DNA of 64,000 bases from Roseovarius sp. EL26. GTDB lineage: Bacteria; Pseudomonadota; Alphaproteobacteria; Rhodobacterales; Rhodobacteraceae. The stretch is taken from the NCBI RefSeq assembly GCF_900327775.1, contig NZ_OUMZ01000007.1, positions 731,606-795,605 of the forward strand, written 5' to 3'. The translations under genes were made by a program, and so were the position numbers. Shown in pieces: positions 17,094-25,189 of this stretch (positions within the stretch are counted from its first letter, which is position 1; each line of letters opens with the position of its first letter). The notes below the pieces were generated by a model. The model made no database searches. It worked only from the letters and a program-made list of their open reading frames with translations, and was not told the DNA's origin.

Positions 17094-20000
17094 ATGACCA
17101 GGCAGCAGGTTTCATTGGATGATCGGTTTGATCTGACAAAATCGCAGATATTATTGAACGGAACGCAGGCATTGGTTCGCCTTATGCTGATGCAGGCCCA
17201 TCGGGATCGTCAAGCAGGTCTGAATACAGCGGGGTATGTTTCGGGATATCGGGGGTCGCCTTTGGGGGCCGTTGACATGCAGATGCACCGGGCTGAGCAC
17301 AAGCTAGCAGAGGCGCAAATCAAGTTTCAGGAAGGCCTGAACGAAGATCTGGCGGCAACCGCACTGTGGGGCACGCAGCAGGCCGAACTGCGCGGCGAGG
17401 GCCAATACGATGGCGTCTTTGGGCTTTGGTACGGGAAAGGGCCGGGGGTTGACCGATCCGGCGACGTGATGCGCCACGCCAATATGGCAGGCACATCGAA
17501 ATACGGCGGTGTATTGATGGCCATGGGGGATGACCATACCGGAGAAAGTTCAACCGTGTGTCACCAATCGGATTGGGCGATGGTGGATGCGTATATGCCG
17601 GTTTTATCACCAGCGGGCGTGCAGGAGATCCTTGATTATGGCCTCTATGGGTATGCCTTGTCGCGCTATGCCGGGGTTTGGTCTGGGCTGAAATTGATGA
17701 AAGACACGGTCGAGGTCACCAGCGTTGTCGATGGCAGCCCGGACCGGATGCAGTTTGTTGAGCCTGATTTTGATATGCCAGATGGCGGTTTGAATATCCG
17801 CTTGAATGACCATTGGATCACGCAAGAGGCGCGTATCATTGATCACAAGAGGTTTGCTGCAGAAGCCTTTGCTCGTGCAAATAAAATTGACAATAGGGTA
17901 TGGGGAAAATCGGGCGCAAAGATTGGTTTTGTTGCGGCCGGTAAGAACTGGCTGGATCTTGTTCATGCGCTCAGCTTGCTGGGCATTGATGGAGAGGAGG
18001 CCGAACGGCTGGGCGTCACGACCTACAAAATTGGTCAGACGTTTCCAATGGATATGCACAGCTTTCATGACTGGGCCGAGGGTTTGGACCTGATTGTCGT
18101 GGTTGAAGAAAAGCGCAAACTGATCGAGCTGCAAATCAAGGAAGCCATTTTTGATGACCGTCGGGGTCGGCGGGTTTACGGTTGGTACAAGGGCGGTGCG
18201 GGTGGTTTGCATCAAGAAGAGCTGTTTCCGACCCGTATGGCATTGAATCCGGTCATGATTGCCGAAAAGATCGGTAATATCCTAATTGAAGAGGGTCGCA
18301 ATACCGATCAGATGCAAGCCGGTATGGCGCGGATTGATGAGGCCCGACAGGCGGATAATGCAGAAGATATAGCAGCGCGCTTGCCGTATTTTTGTGCTGG
18401 TTGTCCGCATAATACCTCGACCAAGCTGCCGGATGGCAGCCGGGCCTATGCCGGGATTGGCTGCCACATCATGGCGATGTGGATGGACCGCGAAACCACC
18501 GGATACACGCATATGGGTGGTGAGGGGGCAAACTGGATTGGTGAGGCACCGTTTTCCACCCGCGCGCATGTGTTTCAAAACATGGGCGACGGCACCTATA
18601 ACCATTCTGGAATTCAATCCATTCGGGCTGCGCTGGCGGCGGGTGTGAATGTGACCTTTAAGATCCTGTACAATGATGCCGTGGCGATGACTGGTGGGCA
18701 AACCAATGAGGGTGGGCTGGATGCGCCCCGAATTGTGGCTGAGCTGCGGGCCATGGGGGTGCGAAATGTTTCTGTGGTCTATGACGACAAGGAAGATGTT
18801 GATCTGAAAAAGTTTCCTGCGGGAGTAGAGGCGCATGAACGCGCTGAGTTGATGCGAGTACAGGAGCGTTTTGCGAAGCTCGAAGGTGTGTCCGCGATTG
18901 TCTACATTCAGACCTGTGCCGCGGAAAAACGTCGCCGTCGAAAACGGGGTAATTTTCCTGATCCGGATCAGCGTGTGTTTATCAATACGGATGTCTGCGA
19001 GGGGTGCGGTGATTGCGGGGTGCAAAGCAATTGCGTGGCGATCACACCGGTCGATACAGAACTGGGCCGTAAACGTGCCGTGGATCAATCGGCGTGCAAC
19101 AAAGATTTCAGTTGTCTCAATGGGTTTTGCCCGTCTTTTGTCACGCTAAAGGGGGCAAAACCACGTAAACATGGCGGCAAGGCGGTAGAAATTCCGAACC
19201 TTCCTGCGCCGAAATTGCCAGCAATCGACGGCACTCATAACATCGTGATTACGGGTATTGGCGGCACAGGCGTTGTCACGCTGGGGGCCATTCTGGCACA
19301 AGCGGCCGAGATCGATGGCAAAGGGGCTGGTGTAATGGAAATGGCGGGCCTCGCGCAAAAGGGCGGTGCGGTACATATTCATTGCAGGTTGGCCAATAAG
19401 CCGGAAGACATTAGCGCCATTCGTGTGGCCGTGGGTGAGGCGCATGCGCTGATTGGTGGTGATCTGGTGGTCAGTGCCGGGGCGCAGGCGCTACGACTGA
19501 CGCGATCAGGTAAAACGGGTGCGGTGGTCAATAGCCACGAAACCATGACCGGTGATTTTACCCGCGATACGGAATTTCGCCTGCCAACCGAGCGGTTGGA
19601 ACTGTCACTGACTGCGCGGCTAAAAGACCGGACCCATCTGTTTGATGCCACGGTACTGGCGATGCAGATTATGGGCGATGCGATTTACTCCAACATGATC
19701 GTGATGGGCGGGGCCTGGCAAGCGGGTTTGATTCCGCTGAGTGCAGGAGCCATCCGAGAGGCGATTGAGCTAAATGGCACGGCTGTGGAGCGCAATTTAC
19801 GCGCCTTTGAAATTGGACGTTGGGCCGTTCAGGATCCGCAAGCGGTTATCGAGCTTGCGCATGTTGAGAGTGTTGAGCGACCTCAGACATTAGAGGATAA
19901 GATTGCTTTCCGCGAGGCACACCTGAGGGATTATCAAGGGCGTAGATTGGTCAAGCGATATCAGCGCATGCTTGCGGGTGTTGAAGATTCTAAGCTGAAA

Positions 20001-20513
20001 CAATCCCTGGCGCTCGGGTATCATAAGCTTTTGTCTTACAAGGACGAATATGAGGTTTCCCGGTTGCTCCTCAGAAGTCGGGAACAAGCGGAGGAGGCCT
20101 TTGAGGGTGATTTCGAGATGACCTATCATCTTGCGCCGCCCGTTTTGGGGGGCAAGGGCGCAGATGGCTGGCCTCGTAAACGTGCCTTCGGCAGTTGGTT
20201 GACGGGATCGCTAAAGATTTTGGCGCGGATGCGTGGCCTGCGCGGAACACCATTTGATCCGTTTGGCTATAGTGCAGAGCGCAAGATGGAGCGCGCTCTG
20301 ATCCGACAATATGAGGCGGATATGAAGGCCATTCTTCCAAAGATTTCCGAGCACAATCATGATGCCGTGATCGCGTTGGCGCAACTACCGCTGAGTATTC
20401 GCGGATTTGGGTCGATCAAAGTGGAAGCTGTGGCCAAGGCGGCCAAACGGCGAGAGGAATTGTTGGCGGCTATCCGTGATGGAAATGCCCCACTGCAACA
20501 GGCAGCGCAGTAG
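17094..20513 (+). CDS. Indolepyruvate ferredoxin oxidoreductase, fused alpha/gamma chains
   Basis: Large fused 2-oxoacid:ferredoxin oxidoreductase (1139 residues) that oxidatively decarboxylates aryl or branched 2-oxo acids, formed by transamination of amino acids, to acyl-CoA. Order of parts: an N-terminal thiamine-diphosphate region, a C-terminal TPP-binding block with FCAGCPHNTSTK near 436-447, an iron-sulfur segment with CEGCGDCGVQSNC near 634-646 and further cysteines CNKDFSCLNGFC, the gamma domain starting VITGIGGTGVVTLG near 719-732, and a C-terminal extension. A strong GGAGG precedes the ATG. It is divergent from a LysR regulator and behind a promoter with a palindromic operator. Substrate preference cannot be read. 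Confidence 0.9.
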   Translation: MTRQQVSLDDRFDLTKSQILLNGTQALVRLMLMQAHRDRQAGLNTAGYVSGYRGSPLGAVDMQMHRAEHKLAEAQIKFQEGLNEDLAATALWGTQQAELRGEGQYDGVFGLWYGKGPGVDRSGDVMRHANMAGTSKYGGVLMAMGDDHTGESSTVCHQSDWAMVDAYMPVLSPAGVQEILDYGLYGYALSRYAGVWSGLKLMKDTVEVTSVVDGSPDRMQFVEPDFDMPDGGLNIRLNDHWITQEARIIDHKRFAAEAFARANKIDNRVWGKSGAKIGFVAAGKNWLDLVHALSLLGIDGEEAERLGVTTYKIGQTFPMDMHSFHDWAEGLDLIVVVEEKRKLIELQIKEAIFDDRRGRRVYGWYKGGAGGLHQEELFPTRMALNPVMIAEKIGNILIEEGRNTDQMQAGMARIDEARQADNAEDIAARLPYFCAGCPHNTSTKLPDGSRAYAGIGCHIMAMWMDRETTGYTHMGGEGANWIGEAPFSTRAHVFQNMGDGTYNHSGIQSIRAALAAGVNVTFKILYNDAVAMTGGQTNEGGLDAPRIVAELRAMGVRNVSVVYDDKEDVDLKKFPAGVEAHERAELMRVQERFAKLEGVSAIVYIQTCAAEKRRRRKRGNFPDPDQRVFINTDVCEGCGDCGVQSNCVAITPVDTELGRKRAVDQSACNKDFSCLNGFCPSFVTLKGAKPRKHGGKAVEIPNLPAPKLPAIDGTHNIVITGIGGTGVVTLGAILAQAAEIDGKGAGVMEMAGLAQKGGAVHIHCRLANKPEDISAIRVAVGEAHALIGGDLVVSAGAQALRLTRSGKTGAVVNSHETMTGDFTRDTEFRLPTERLELSLTARLKDRTHLFDATVLAMQIMGDAIYSNMIVMGGAWQAGLIPLSAGAIREAIELNGTAVERNLRAFEIGRWAVQDPQAVIELAHVESVERPQTLEDKIAFREAHLRDYQGRRLVKRYQRMLAGVEDSKLKQSLALGYHKLLSYKDEYEVSRLLLRSREQAEEAFEGDFEMTYHLAPPVLGGKGADGWPRKRAFGSWLTGSLKILARMRGLRGTPFDPFGYSAERKMERALIRQYEADMKAILPKISEHNHDAVIALAQLPLSIRGFGSIKVEAVAKAAKRREELLAAIRDGNAPLQQAAQ

Positions 20514-20589
20514 GGTAGTGAAATTGTCATGATCCTGTGATGAGGGATCGGCTATAGGCTTAACCCCATCAAGATAGGGAATCGTGATC

Positions 20590-21453
20590 ATGCGGTCTTC
20601 AGGGAAAGTCGTGTCTGACATCAGCTATGCATATTCGGCCCAGACACGGGGCGGGCGTGCCATGATCCGCACGATGGAGAACCTGACCGGACGGGTTGGG
20701 TTGATTAAACGTGCCGAAGGGTATGATGCAGAGATCGCTAATGGGCGCGACTTCTGGCAGGTGATGGTGGATCGTTATGGGCTTTCATTGGATGTCACAG
20801 GCGGAAACCTTGCGTCCATTCCAAAGGGCAAGCCACTGATATTAATTGCAAACCACCCATATGGTATTTTGGATGGTATGATGATGGGGCATATCCTAAG
20901 CCAGACGCGAGGGGATTTTCGCATTCTCGCCAATCAGGTCTTTCGCAAGGCGGAGGATCTGAACCGGATTGTGCTTCCTGTTAGTTTCGATCAATCAAAA
21001 GAAGCGGTGCGGTTGAACCTTGAGACGCGAAAGAAAGCCTTAAATTACCTGCAAGAGGGCGGTGCGATCGGGATTTTTCCGGGTGGTACTGTGTCCACGG
21101 CAGTTAAACCATTCTCGCGGCCGATGGACCCGGATTGGCGTGGGTTTACAGCTCGGATGATTGCCAAATCCGATGCCGTGGTGGTGCCGGTGTTTTTTGA
21201 GGGGCACACCAGTCGTTTGTTCCAATTGGCAAGCCATTTACATGTGACATTACGTATGGGGCTTTTGATCAAAGAGTTCAAAAAACGTGTCGATACACCA
21301 GTACGGGTCGTCATCGGTGATACGATCGGGCGGGATGAATTGGACGCACGTGCCAAAGATGGCAAATCACTGATGGAATTTCTGCGATGCAAGACGTATG
21401 AATTGTCTCCAGGGCCTCTTGATCCGTATGAGCGGGGCTTCGAGTTCGAATAA
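20590..21453 (+). CDS. Lysophospholipid acyltransferase family protein
   Basis: 287-residue acyltransferase of the PlsC/GPAT superfamily that would acylate a lysophospholipid or related acceptor at the membrane. The catalytic NHPYGILD block (H-x4-D) is near residue 91-98 and the acceptor-binding FPGGT near 158-162. The ATG at 20590 is about nine bases from AGGGA and preferred over a GTG at 20584. Followed 18 bases later by murI on the same strand. The acceptor (phosphatidate synthesis, ornithine lipid or other) is not determined. Confidence 0.85.
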   Translation: MRSSGKVVSDISYAYSAQTRGGRAMIRTMENLTGRVGLIKRAEGYDAEIANGRDFWQVMVDRYGLSLDVTGGNLASIPKGKPLILIANHPYGILDGMMMGHILSQTRGDFRILANQVFRKAEDLNRIVLPVSFDQSKEAVRLNLETRKKALNYLQEGGAIGIFPGGTVSTAVKPFSRPMDPDWRGFTARMIAKSDAVVVPVFFEGHTSRLFQLASHLHVTLRMGLLIKEFKKRVDTPVRVVIGDTIGRDELDARAKDGKSLMEFLRCKTYELSPGPLDPYERGFEFE

Positions 21454-21471
21454 CTGTGGGACGCATTGAGA

Positions 21472-22284
21472 ATGGCAGTAGGTATTTTTGACAGCGGTCT
21501 TGGTGGCCTGACGGTTCTGGACGCGGTCTCGGCGCGGTTGCCGGACGTGCCATTGGCCTATTATGGCGATAATGCACATGCGCCGTATGGCGTGCGTGAT
21601 GCAGAAGATATTTACAACCTGACACGCGAACATGTGTATCGGCTGTGGGATCATGGTTGCGATCTGGTTGTGTTAGCCTGCAATACCGCCGCGGCGGCGT
21701 CTTTGCGCCGGATCCAAGAAGAGGGTGTGCCAGAAGGTAAGCGCGTTCTGGGGGTGTTTGTGCCGATGATCGAGGCGCTGACAGAACGGCAGTGGGGTGA
21801 TAATTCGCCACCACGCGAGGTTGAGGTCAAACATGTTGCGCTTTTCGCGACACCTGCAACGGTGTCGAGCCGCGCGTTTCAGCGGGAACTGGCGTTTCGT
21901 GCGATCGGTGTCGATGTCGAAGCACAGGCCTGTGGTGGTATTGTCGATGCCATCGAAGAGGGCGATATGATTTTGGCCGAAGCTTTGGTGCGTTCGCATG
22001 TTGAGGCGCTTAAGCGGAAGATGCCCAGTCCTGAAGCCGCCATTCTGGGGTGTACCCATTATCCATTGGTCAAAGAGGCTTTTGCGGAGGCCTTGGGCCC
22101 AGAAGTTAAAGTGTATTCGCAGGCCGATTTGGTCGCGGAGAGTCTGGCAGACTATCTGATCCGCCATCCCAACATGCTGGGCAAGGCGGATGGCAGTACC
22201 TTTATGACGACTGGAAATCCCAAGCGAGTCTCGGACCGGGCGACGCAATTTTTGCGACGACAGATCACATTTGAGGCCGCCTGA
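21472..22284 (+). CDS. murI: Glutamate racemase
   Basis: Cofactor-independent racemase that makes D-glutamate for peptidoglycan. In 270 residues the two catalytic cysteines are present, Cys70 in ACNTAAA and Cys194 in GCTHYPL, together with the N-terminal FDSGLGGLT and [10 protein letters not shown] blocks. The ATG at 21472 is chosen over a TTG at 21466, two codons earlier. It lies between an acyltransferase and argC on the same strand. Confidence 0.94.
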   Translation: MAVGIFDSGLGGLTVLDAVSARLPDVPLAYYGDNAHAPYGVRDAEDIYNLTREHVYRLWDHGCDLVVLACNTAAAASLRRIQEEGVPEGKRVLGVFVPMIEALTERQWGDNSPPREVEVKHVALFATPATVSSRAFQRELAFRAIGVDVEAQACGGIVDAIEEGDMILAEALVRSHVEALKRKMPSPEAAILGCTHYPLVKEAFAEALGPEVKVYSQADLVAESLADYLIRHPNMLGKADGSTFMTTGNPKRVSDRATQFLRRQITFEAA

Positions 22285-22365
22285 ACAGGTGAGCTGTCGC
22301 GTCGCATTGAAGCCGCGCACAGAGTTTCATACATACACGAACAGAGAACTATGAAAGGTCATGAG

Positions 22366-23394
22366 ATGACCCATAAAATCGCAATTTTGGGCGCTTCGGG
22401 CTATACCGGAGCCGAGTTGATCCGGCTGATTGCCACCCATCCCGAGATGGAGATAGTCGCGCTTGGTGCCAACTCCAAAGCTGGCATGGCGATGGCGGAT
22501 GTGTTTCCACATTTGCGCCATCTGACGTTGCCCAAGCTGGTGAAAATTGATCAGATTGATTTCGATCAGGTTGATCTGTGTTTTTGCGCGCTTCCGCATG
22601 CCACATCACAAGCGGTGATCAAGGAATTGCCGAAGACGCTGAAGATCGTTGATCTGAGCGCCGATTTCCGGCTGCGTGATCCAGAGGAATATGCCCGCTG
22701 GTATGGTGGCGAACATCAGGCATTCGATTGTCAGGACGAGGCGGTTTACGGCCTGACAGAATTTTACCGCGATCAGATCAAACAGGCGCGGCTTGTTGCA
22801 GGTACAGGATGCAATGCCGCGACGGGGCAATATGCTTTGCGGCCGCTCATTCAGGCGGGTGTGATTGATCTGGATGAGATTATCATTGATCTTAAAACAG
22901 GCGTCAGTGGGGCAGGGCGCAGCCTGAAAGAAAACCTGCTGCATGCTGAACTGTCTGAGGGGGCGCATGCTTATGCCGTGGGCGGCACGCACCGTCATCT
23001 GGCCGAGTTTGATCAGGAGTTTTCCGCCGTTGCCGGTCGTCCCGTAAAAGTTCAGTTCACACCGCATTTGTTGCCCGCCAACCGCGGAATCATTGCAACG
23101 GTCTATGTCAAAGGTGACGCGCAGCAGATCCATCAGACGCTGGCAGGGGCGTATACGGACGAGCCGTTTTTGGAGGTTCTGCCCTTTGGTCAAACCCCCA
23201 GCACGCGCCATATCCGGGGTAGCAATTTTTGCCACATTGGTGTGACAGGCGACCGCATTGAGGGTCGTGCCATTGTGATTGCAGCGTTGGACAACCTGAC
23301 AAAAGGGTCCAGTGGGCAGGCGTTGCAAAATGCCAATCTGATGCTGGGTTGTGATGAGGTTGAAGGGCTGATGTTGGCGCCGCTCTTTCCATAG
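22366..23394 (+). CDS. argC: N-acetyl-gamma-glutamyl-phosphate reductase
   Basis: NADPH-dependent reductase of arginine synthesis that turns N-acetylglutamyl phosphate into the semialdehyde. The 342-residue protein has the nucleotide loop [12 protein letters not shown] at 9-20, the ALPHATSQ segment near 75-82 and the catalytic cysteine in [12 protein letters not shown] (Cys149). The ATG at 22366 has AAAGG seven bases upstream; an ATG at 22351 would add five residues. ccmE follows 40 bases after the stop. Confidence 0.94.
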   Translation: MTHKIAILGASGYTGAELIRLIATHPEMEIVALGANSKAGMAMADVFPHLRHLTLPKLVKIDQIDFDQVDLCFCALPHATSQAVIKELPKTLKIVDLSADFRLRDPEEYARWYGGEHQAFDCQDEAVYGLTEFYRDQIKQARLVAGTGCNAATGQYALRPLIQAGVIDLDEIIIDLKTGVSGAGRSLKENLLHAELSEGAHAYAVGGTHRHLAEFDQEFSAVAGRPVKVQFTPHLLPANRGIIATVYVKGDAQQIHQTLAGAYTDEPFLEVLPFGQTPSTRHIRGSNFCHIGVTGDRIEGRAIVIAALDNLTKGSSGQALQNANLMLGCDEVEGLMLAPLFP

Positions 23395-23434
23395 TGCAAA
23401 GCGAACTTAGGCAAAGATTGACAGAGGTGCTCAG

Positions 23435-23881
23435 GTGAAATCGCTCAAGAAACAACGCCGGATCCAGATCATTGCGGTTGCTATGGTCGCGCTCGTCGTG
23501 TCGACCGCATTGATCGGATTTGCCATGCGCGATGGGATCAACTTTTTTCGCTCCCCTTCGCAAGTCGTGGAGGAGCCACCCGTGGCAAGCGAACGTTTCC
23601 GTTTGGGAGGGTTGGTTGAAGAGGGCACATTGATCCGCGGTGATGGGGATACTATCCGGTTCAACGTCACTGATGGTGGGGCGTCTATCCCTGTCACATA
23701 TGTAGGGGTTTTGCCGGATTTGTTTGAGGAAAATCAAGGCATGATTGGCACGGGCACCTACGAAGGTGGCGTGTTTAAAGCGACAGAGATTTTGGCCAAG
23801 CACGATGAAAGTTACCTGCCAAAAGAAGTGGCTGACGCGCTGAAAGAGCAGGGCGTTTATAAACCTGCGGACGCAGACTAA
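23435..23881 (+). CDS. ccmE: Cytochrome c maturation haem chaperone CcmE
   Basis: Membrane-anchored periplasmic protein that covalently carries haem to the CcmF/H ligation complex in system I cytochrome c maturation. The 148-residue product has one N-terminal transmembrane segment (about 10-31) and the haem-attachment HDESYLP block with His123 and Tyr127. It starts with GTG, seven bases after AGAGG. ccmF and ccmH follow, but an endolysin/holin pair lies between. Confidence 0.94.
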   Translation: MKSLKKQRRIQIIAVAMVALVVSTALIGFAMRDGINFFRSPSQVVEEPPVASERFRLGGLVEEGTLIRGDGDTIRFNVTDGGASIPVTYVGVLPDLFEENQGMIGTGTYEGGVFKATEILAKHDESYLPKEVADALKEQGVYKPADAD

Positions 23882-23900
23882 GGCCTTTATTAATCGGTTG

Positions 23901-23936
23901 ACCGCCAATCTTTTCCAAAGTGTGAAAATTGGCGGT
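23901..23936 (+). promoter_or_regulatory. Stem-loop ending four bases before the endolysin start codon
   Basis: Arms ACCGCCAAT (23901-23909) and ATTGGCGGT (23928-23936) pair perfectly, and a further TTTC/GAAA pairing extends the stem past a one-base bulge. The 3' arm holds GGCGGT, the only purine-rich block before the ATG at 23941, so the fold would hide the ribosome-binding region. There is no T-tract, which argues against a simple ccmE terminator. It may keep endolysin translation off. Confidence 0.5.
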
Positions 23937-23940
23937 CCCA

Positions 23941-24552
23941 ATGAAAACAGTTCAAGACATCGCAAAAGAGATCATTGCCCGCGAGGGCGGTTTTGTGAAC
24001 GACCCGCACGATCTGGGCGGGGCGACAAAATACGGCGTGACCATTCATACCATGCGCCGTCTGGGGTTGGATCTAGACCGTGACGGTGACGTCGATGTAA
24101 CGGATGTTCGGCAGCTCAGCCGCGCACAGGCCGAGCAGGTCTTTATCAAGCATTATTTTGATAAGCCGGGGATCGCGCATTTGCCACAGGCGCTGCAGGC
24201 GTCTGTGTTTGATATGTACGTCAATGCAGGGGCAAATGCGGTCAAGATCTTGCAACGTCTATTATGTCAGATGGGTCAGCAGACCAGCGTAGACGGCAAG
24301 ATTGGGCCACAAACCATTGCCGCAACACAGGCGGCGTGGCGTTTGGCGCCGGATCATCTGGTAGATGCTTATGGCATTGCGCGGCGCAATTATTACTTTC
24401 GCCTTGCGGATCATCGCCCAGCCAGTCGCAAATATGCGCGCAATCGTAAGGGGGGCAAAGGTGGATGGATCAAGCGCGCAGAAGAGTTCATCACACAGCG
24501 GTACCACCTGAGCACGCGTGAGTTTCAGCAAAGGGTGGCATCATGGGGATGA
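23941..24552 (+). CDS. Glycoside hydrolase family 108 endolysin, gene-transfer-agent release type
   Basis: 203-residue N-acetylmuramidase that cuts peptidoglycan glycan strands. The N-terminal REGGFVNDPHDLGGATKYGVT block holds the catalytic glutamate (Glu15), and a calcium-loop-like DLDRDGDVDVTD lies near 46-57. A peptidoglycan-binding segment (SVDGKIGPQT) follows near 118-127. There is no signal peptide, so export needs a holin, and the next gene supplies one. Endolysin plus 3TM holin placed away from the structural genes is the arrangement of the RcGTA lysis genes in Rhodobacter capsulatus. The ATG at 23941 is used rather than a TTG at 23929. Confidence 0.88.
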   Translation: MKTVQDIAKEIIAREGGFVNDPHDLGGATKYGVTIHTMRRLGLDLDRDGDVDVTDVRQLSRAQAEQVFIKHYFDKPGIAHLPQALQASVFDMYVNAGANAVKILQRLLCQMGQQTSVDGKIGPQTIAATQAAWRLAPDHLVDAYGIARRNYYFRLADHRPASRKYARNRKGGKGGWIKRAEEFITQRYHLSTREFQQRVASWG

Positions 24553-25115
24553 TTGAACGGATCTTGAGTTTTGTTTTCGGCGGTGGGCGCAATGTGTTGT
24601 CTGAGACCGCACAGGTGTTTCGTGAAAACGCCGAAGCTGGTGCCGCACGCGCCGCAGATCATCAAGCGCAGACGCTGGAACAATTTGCCAAGGAATTCCA
24701 ACTTCAGCAACGTGGCTGGTTTGATCGGCTGATGGATGGGTTGAATCGCATACCGCGCCCGGCGATGGCGCTTGGGACGCTTGGCTTGTTTGTCTCGGCA
24801 ATGGTCGACCCTGTCTGGTTCGCGCAACGCATGCAAGGTATCGCGCTGGTGCCCGAACCATTGTGGTGGCTTTTGGGGGCGATTGTATCGTTTTATTTTG
24901 GGGCGCGCCATCAGGCCAAAGGGCAGGAATTTCACCGGTCTTTGGCACAAACAATGGCGCGCGCACCGATGGTGGTCGAAAATATTCAAGCGCTTGAGGC
25001 CTTGGCAGTTGAAGTGGTTAACGAGGATCATGAAGTGATCGCTCAGACGCTTCGCCCTCAAGGCGAAGGTGAGACCAATGCTGCCCTTGAAGATTGGCGT
25101 AAATCTCAACACTAA
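24543..25115 (+). CDS. Holin of the 3TM gene-transfer-release family
   Basis: 190-residue protein that should form inner-membrane lesions so the endolysin can reach the cell wall. It opens with the family's IERILSFVFGGGRNVL segment, has a charged helical stretch (about 20-60), then hydrophobic segments at about 76-92 and 102-119, with a GARHQAKG loop and a helical tail. It matches, from memory, the family described as a three-transmembrane holin for gene-transfer release. The start at 24543 has AAGGGTGG upstream; an ATG at 24549 overlaps the endolysin TGA as ATGA. It overlaps the endolysin gene by ten bases and precedes ccmF. Confidence 0.82.
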   Translation: MGMIERILSFVFGGGRNVLSETAQVFRENAEAGAARAADHQAQTLEQFAKEFQLQQRGWFDRLMDGLNRIPRPAMALGTLGLFVSAMVDPVWFAQRMQGIALVPEPLWWLLGAIVSFYFGARHQAKGQEFHRSLAQTMARAPMVVENIQALEALAVEVVNEDHEVIAQTLRPQGEGETNAALEDWRKSQH

Positions 25116-25154
25116 AGCGCGACAATCTGCGCGAACACAAATGAGCGATGCCCA

Positions 25155-25183
25155 TTGGCCGCCTGCATAGGGCGCCCTATAAC
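25155..25183 (+). promoter_or_regulatory. Predicted sigma-70 promoter of ccmF, six bases before the ATG
   Basis: TTGGCC (25155-25160) and TATAAC (25178-25183) with a 17-base spacer. The -10 box ends six bases before the ccmF ATG at 25190, so the message would start at the start codon, and no Shine-Dalgarno is present. This would let ccmF-ccmH be expressed independently of the endolysin/holin genes upstream. Confidence 0.5.
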
Positions 25184-25189
25184 AGACCT

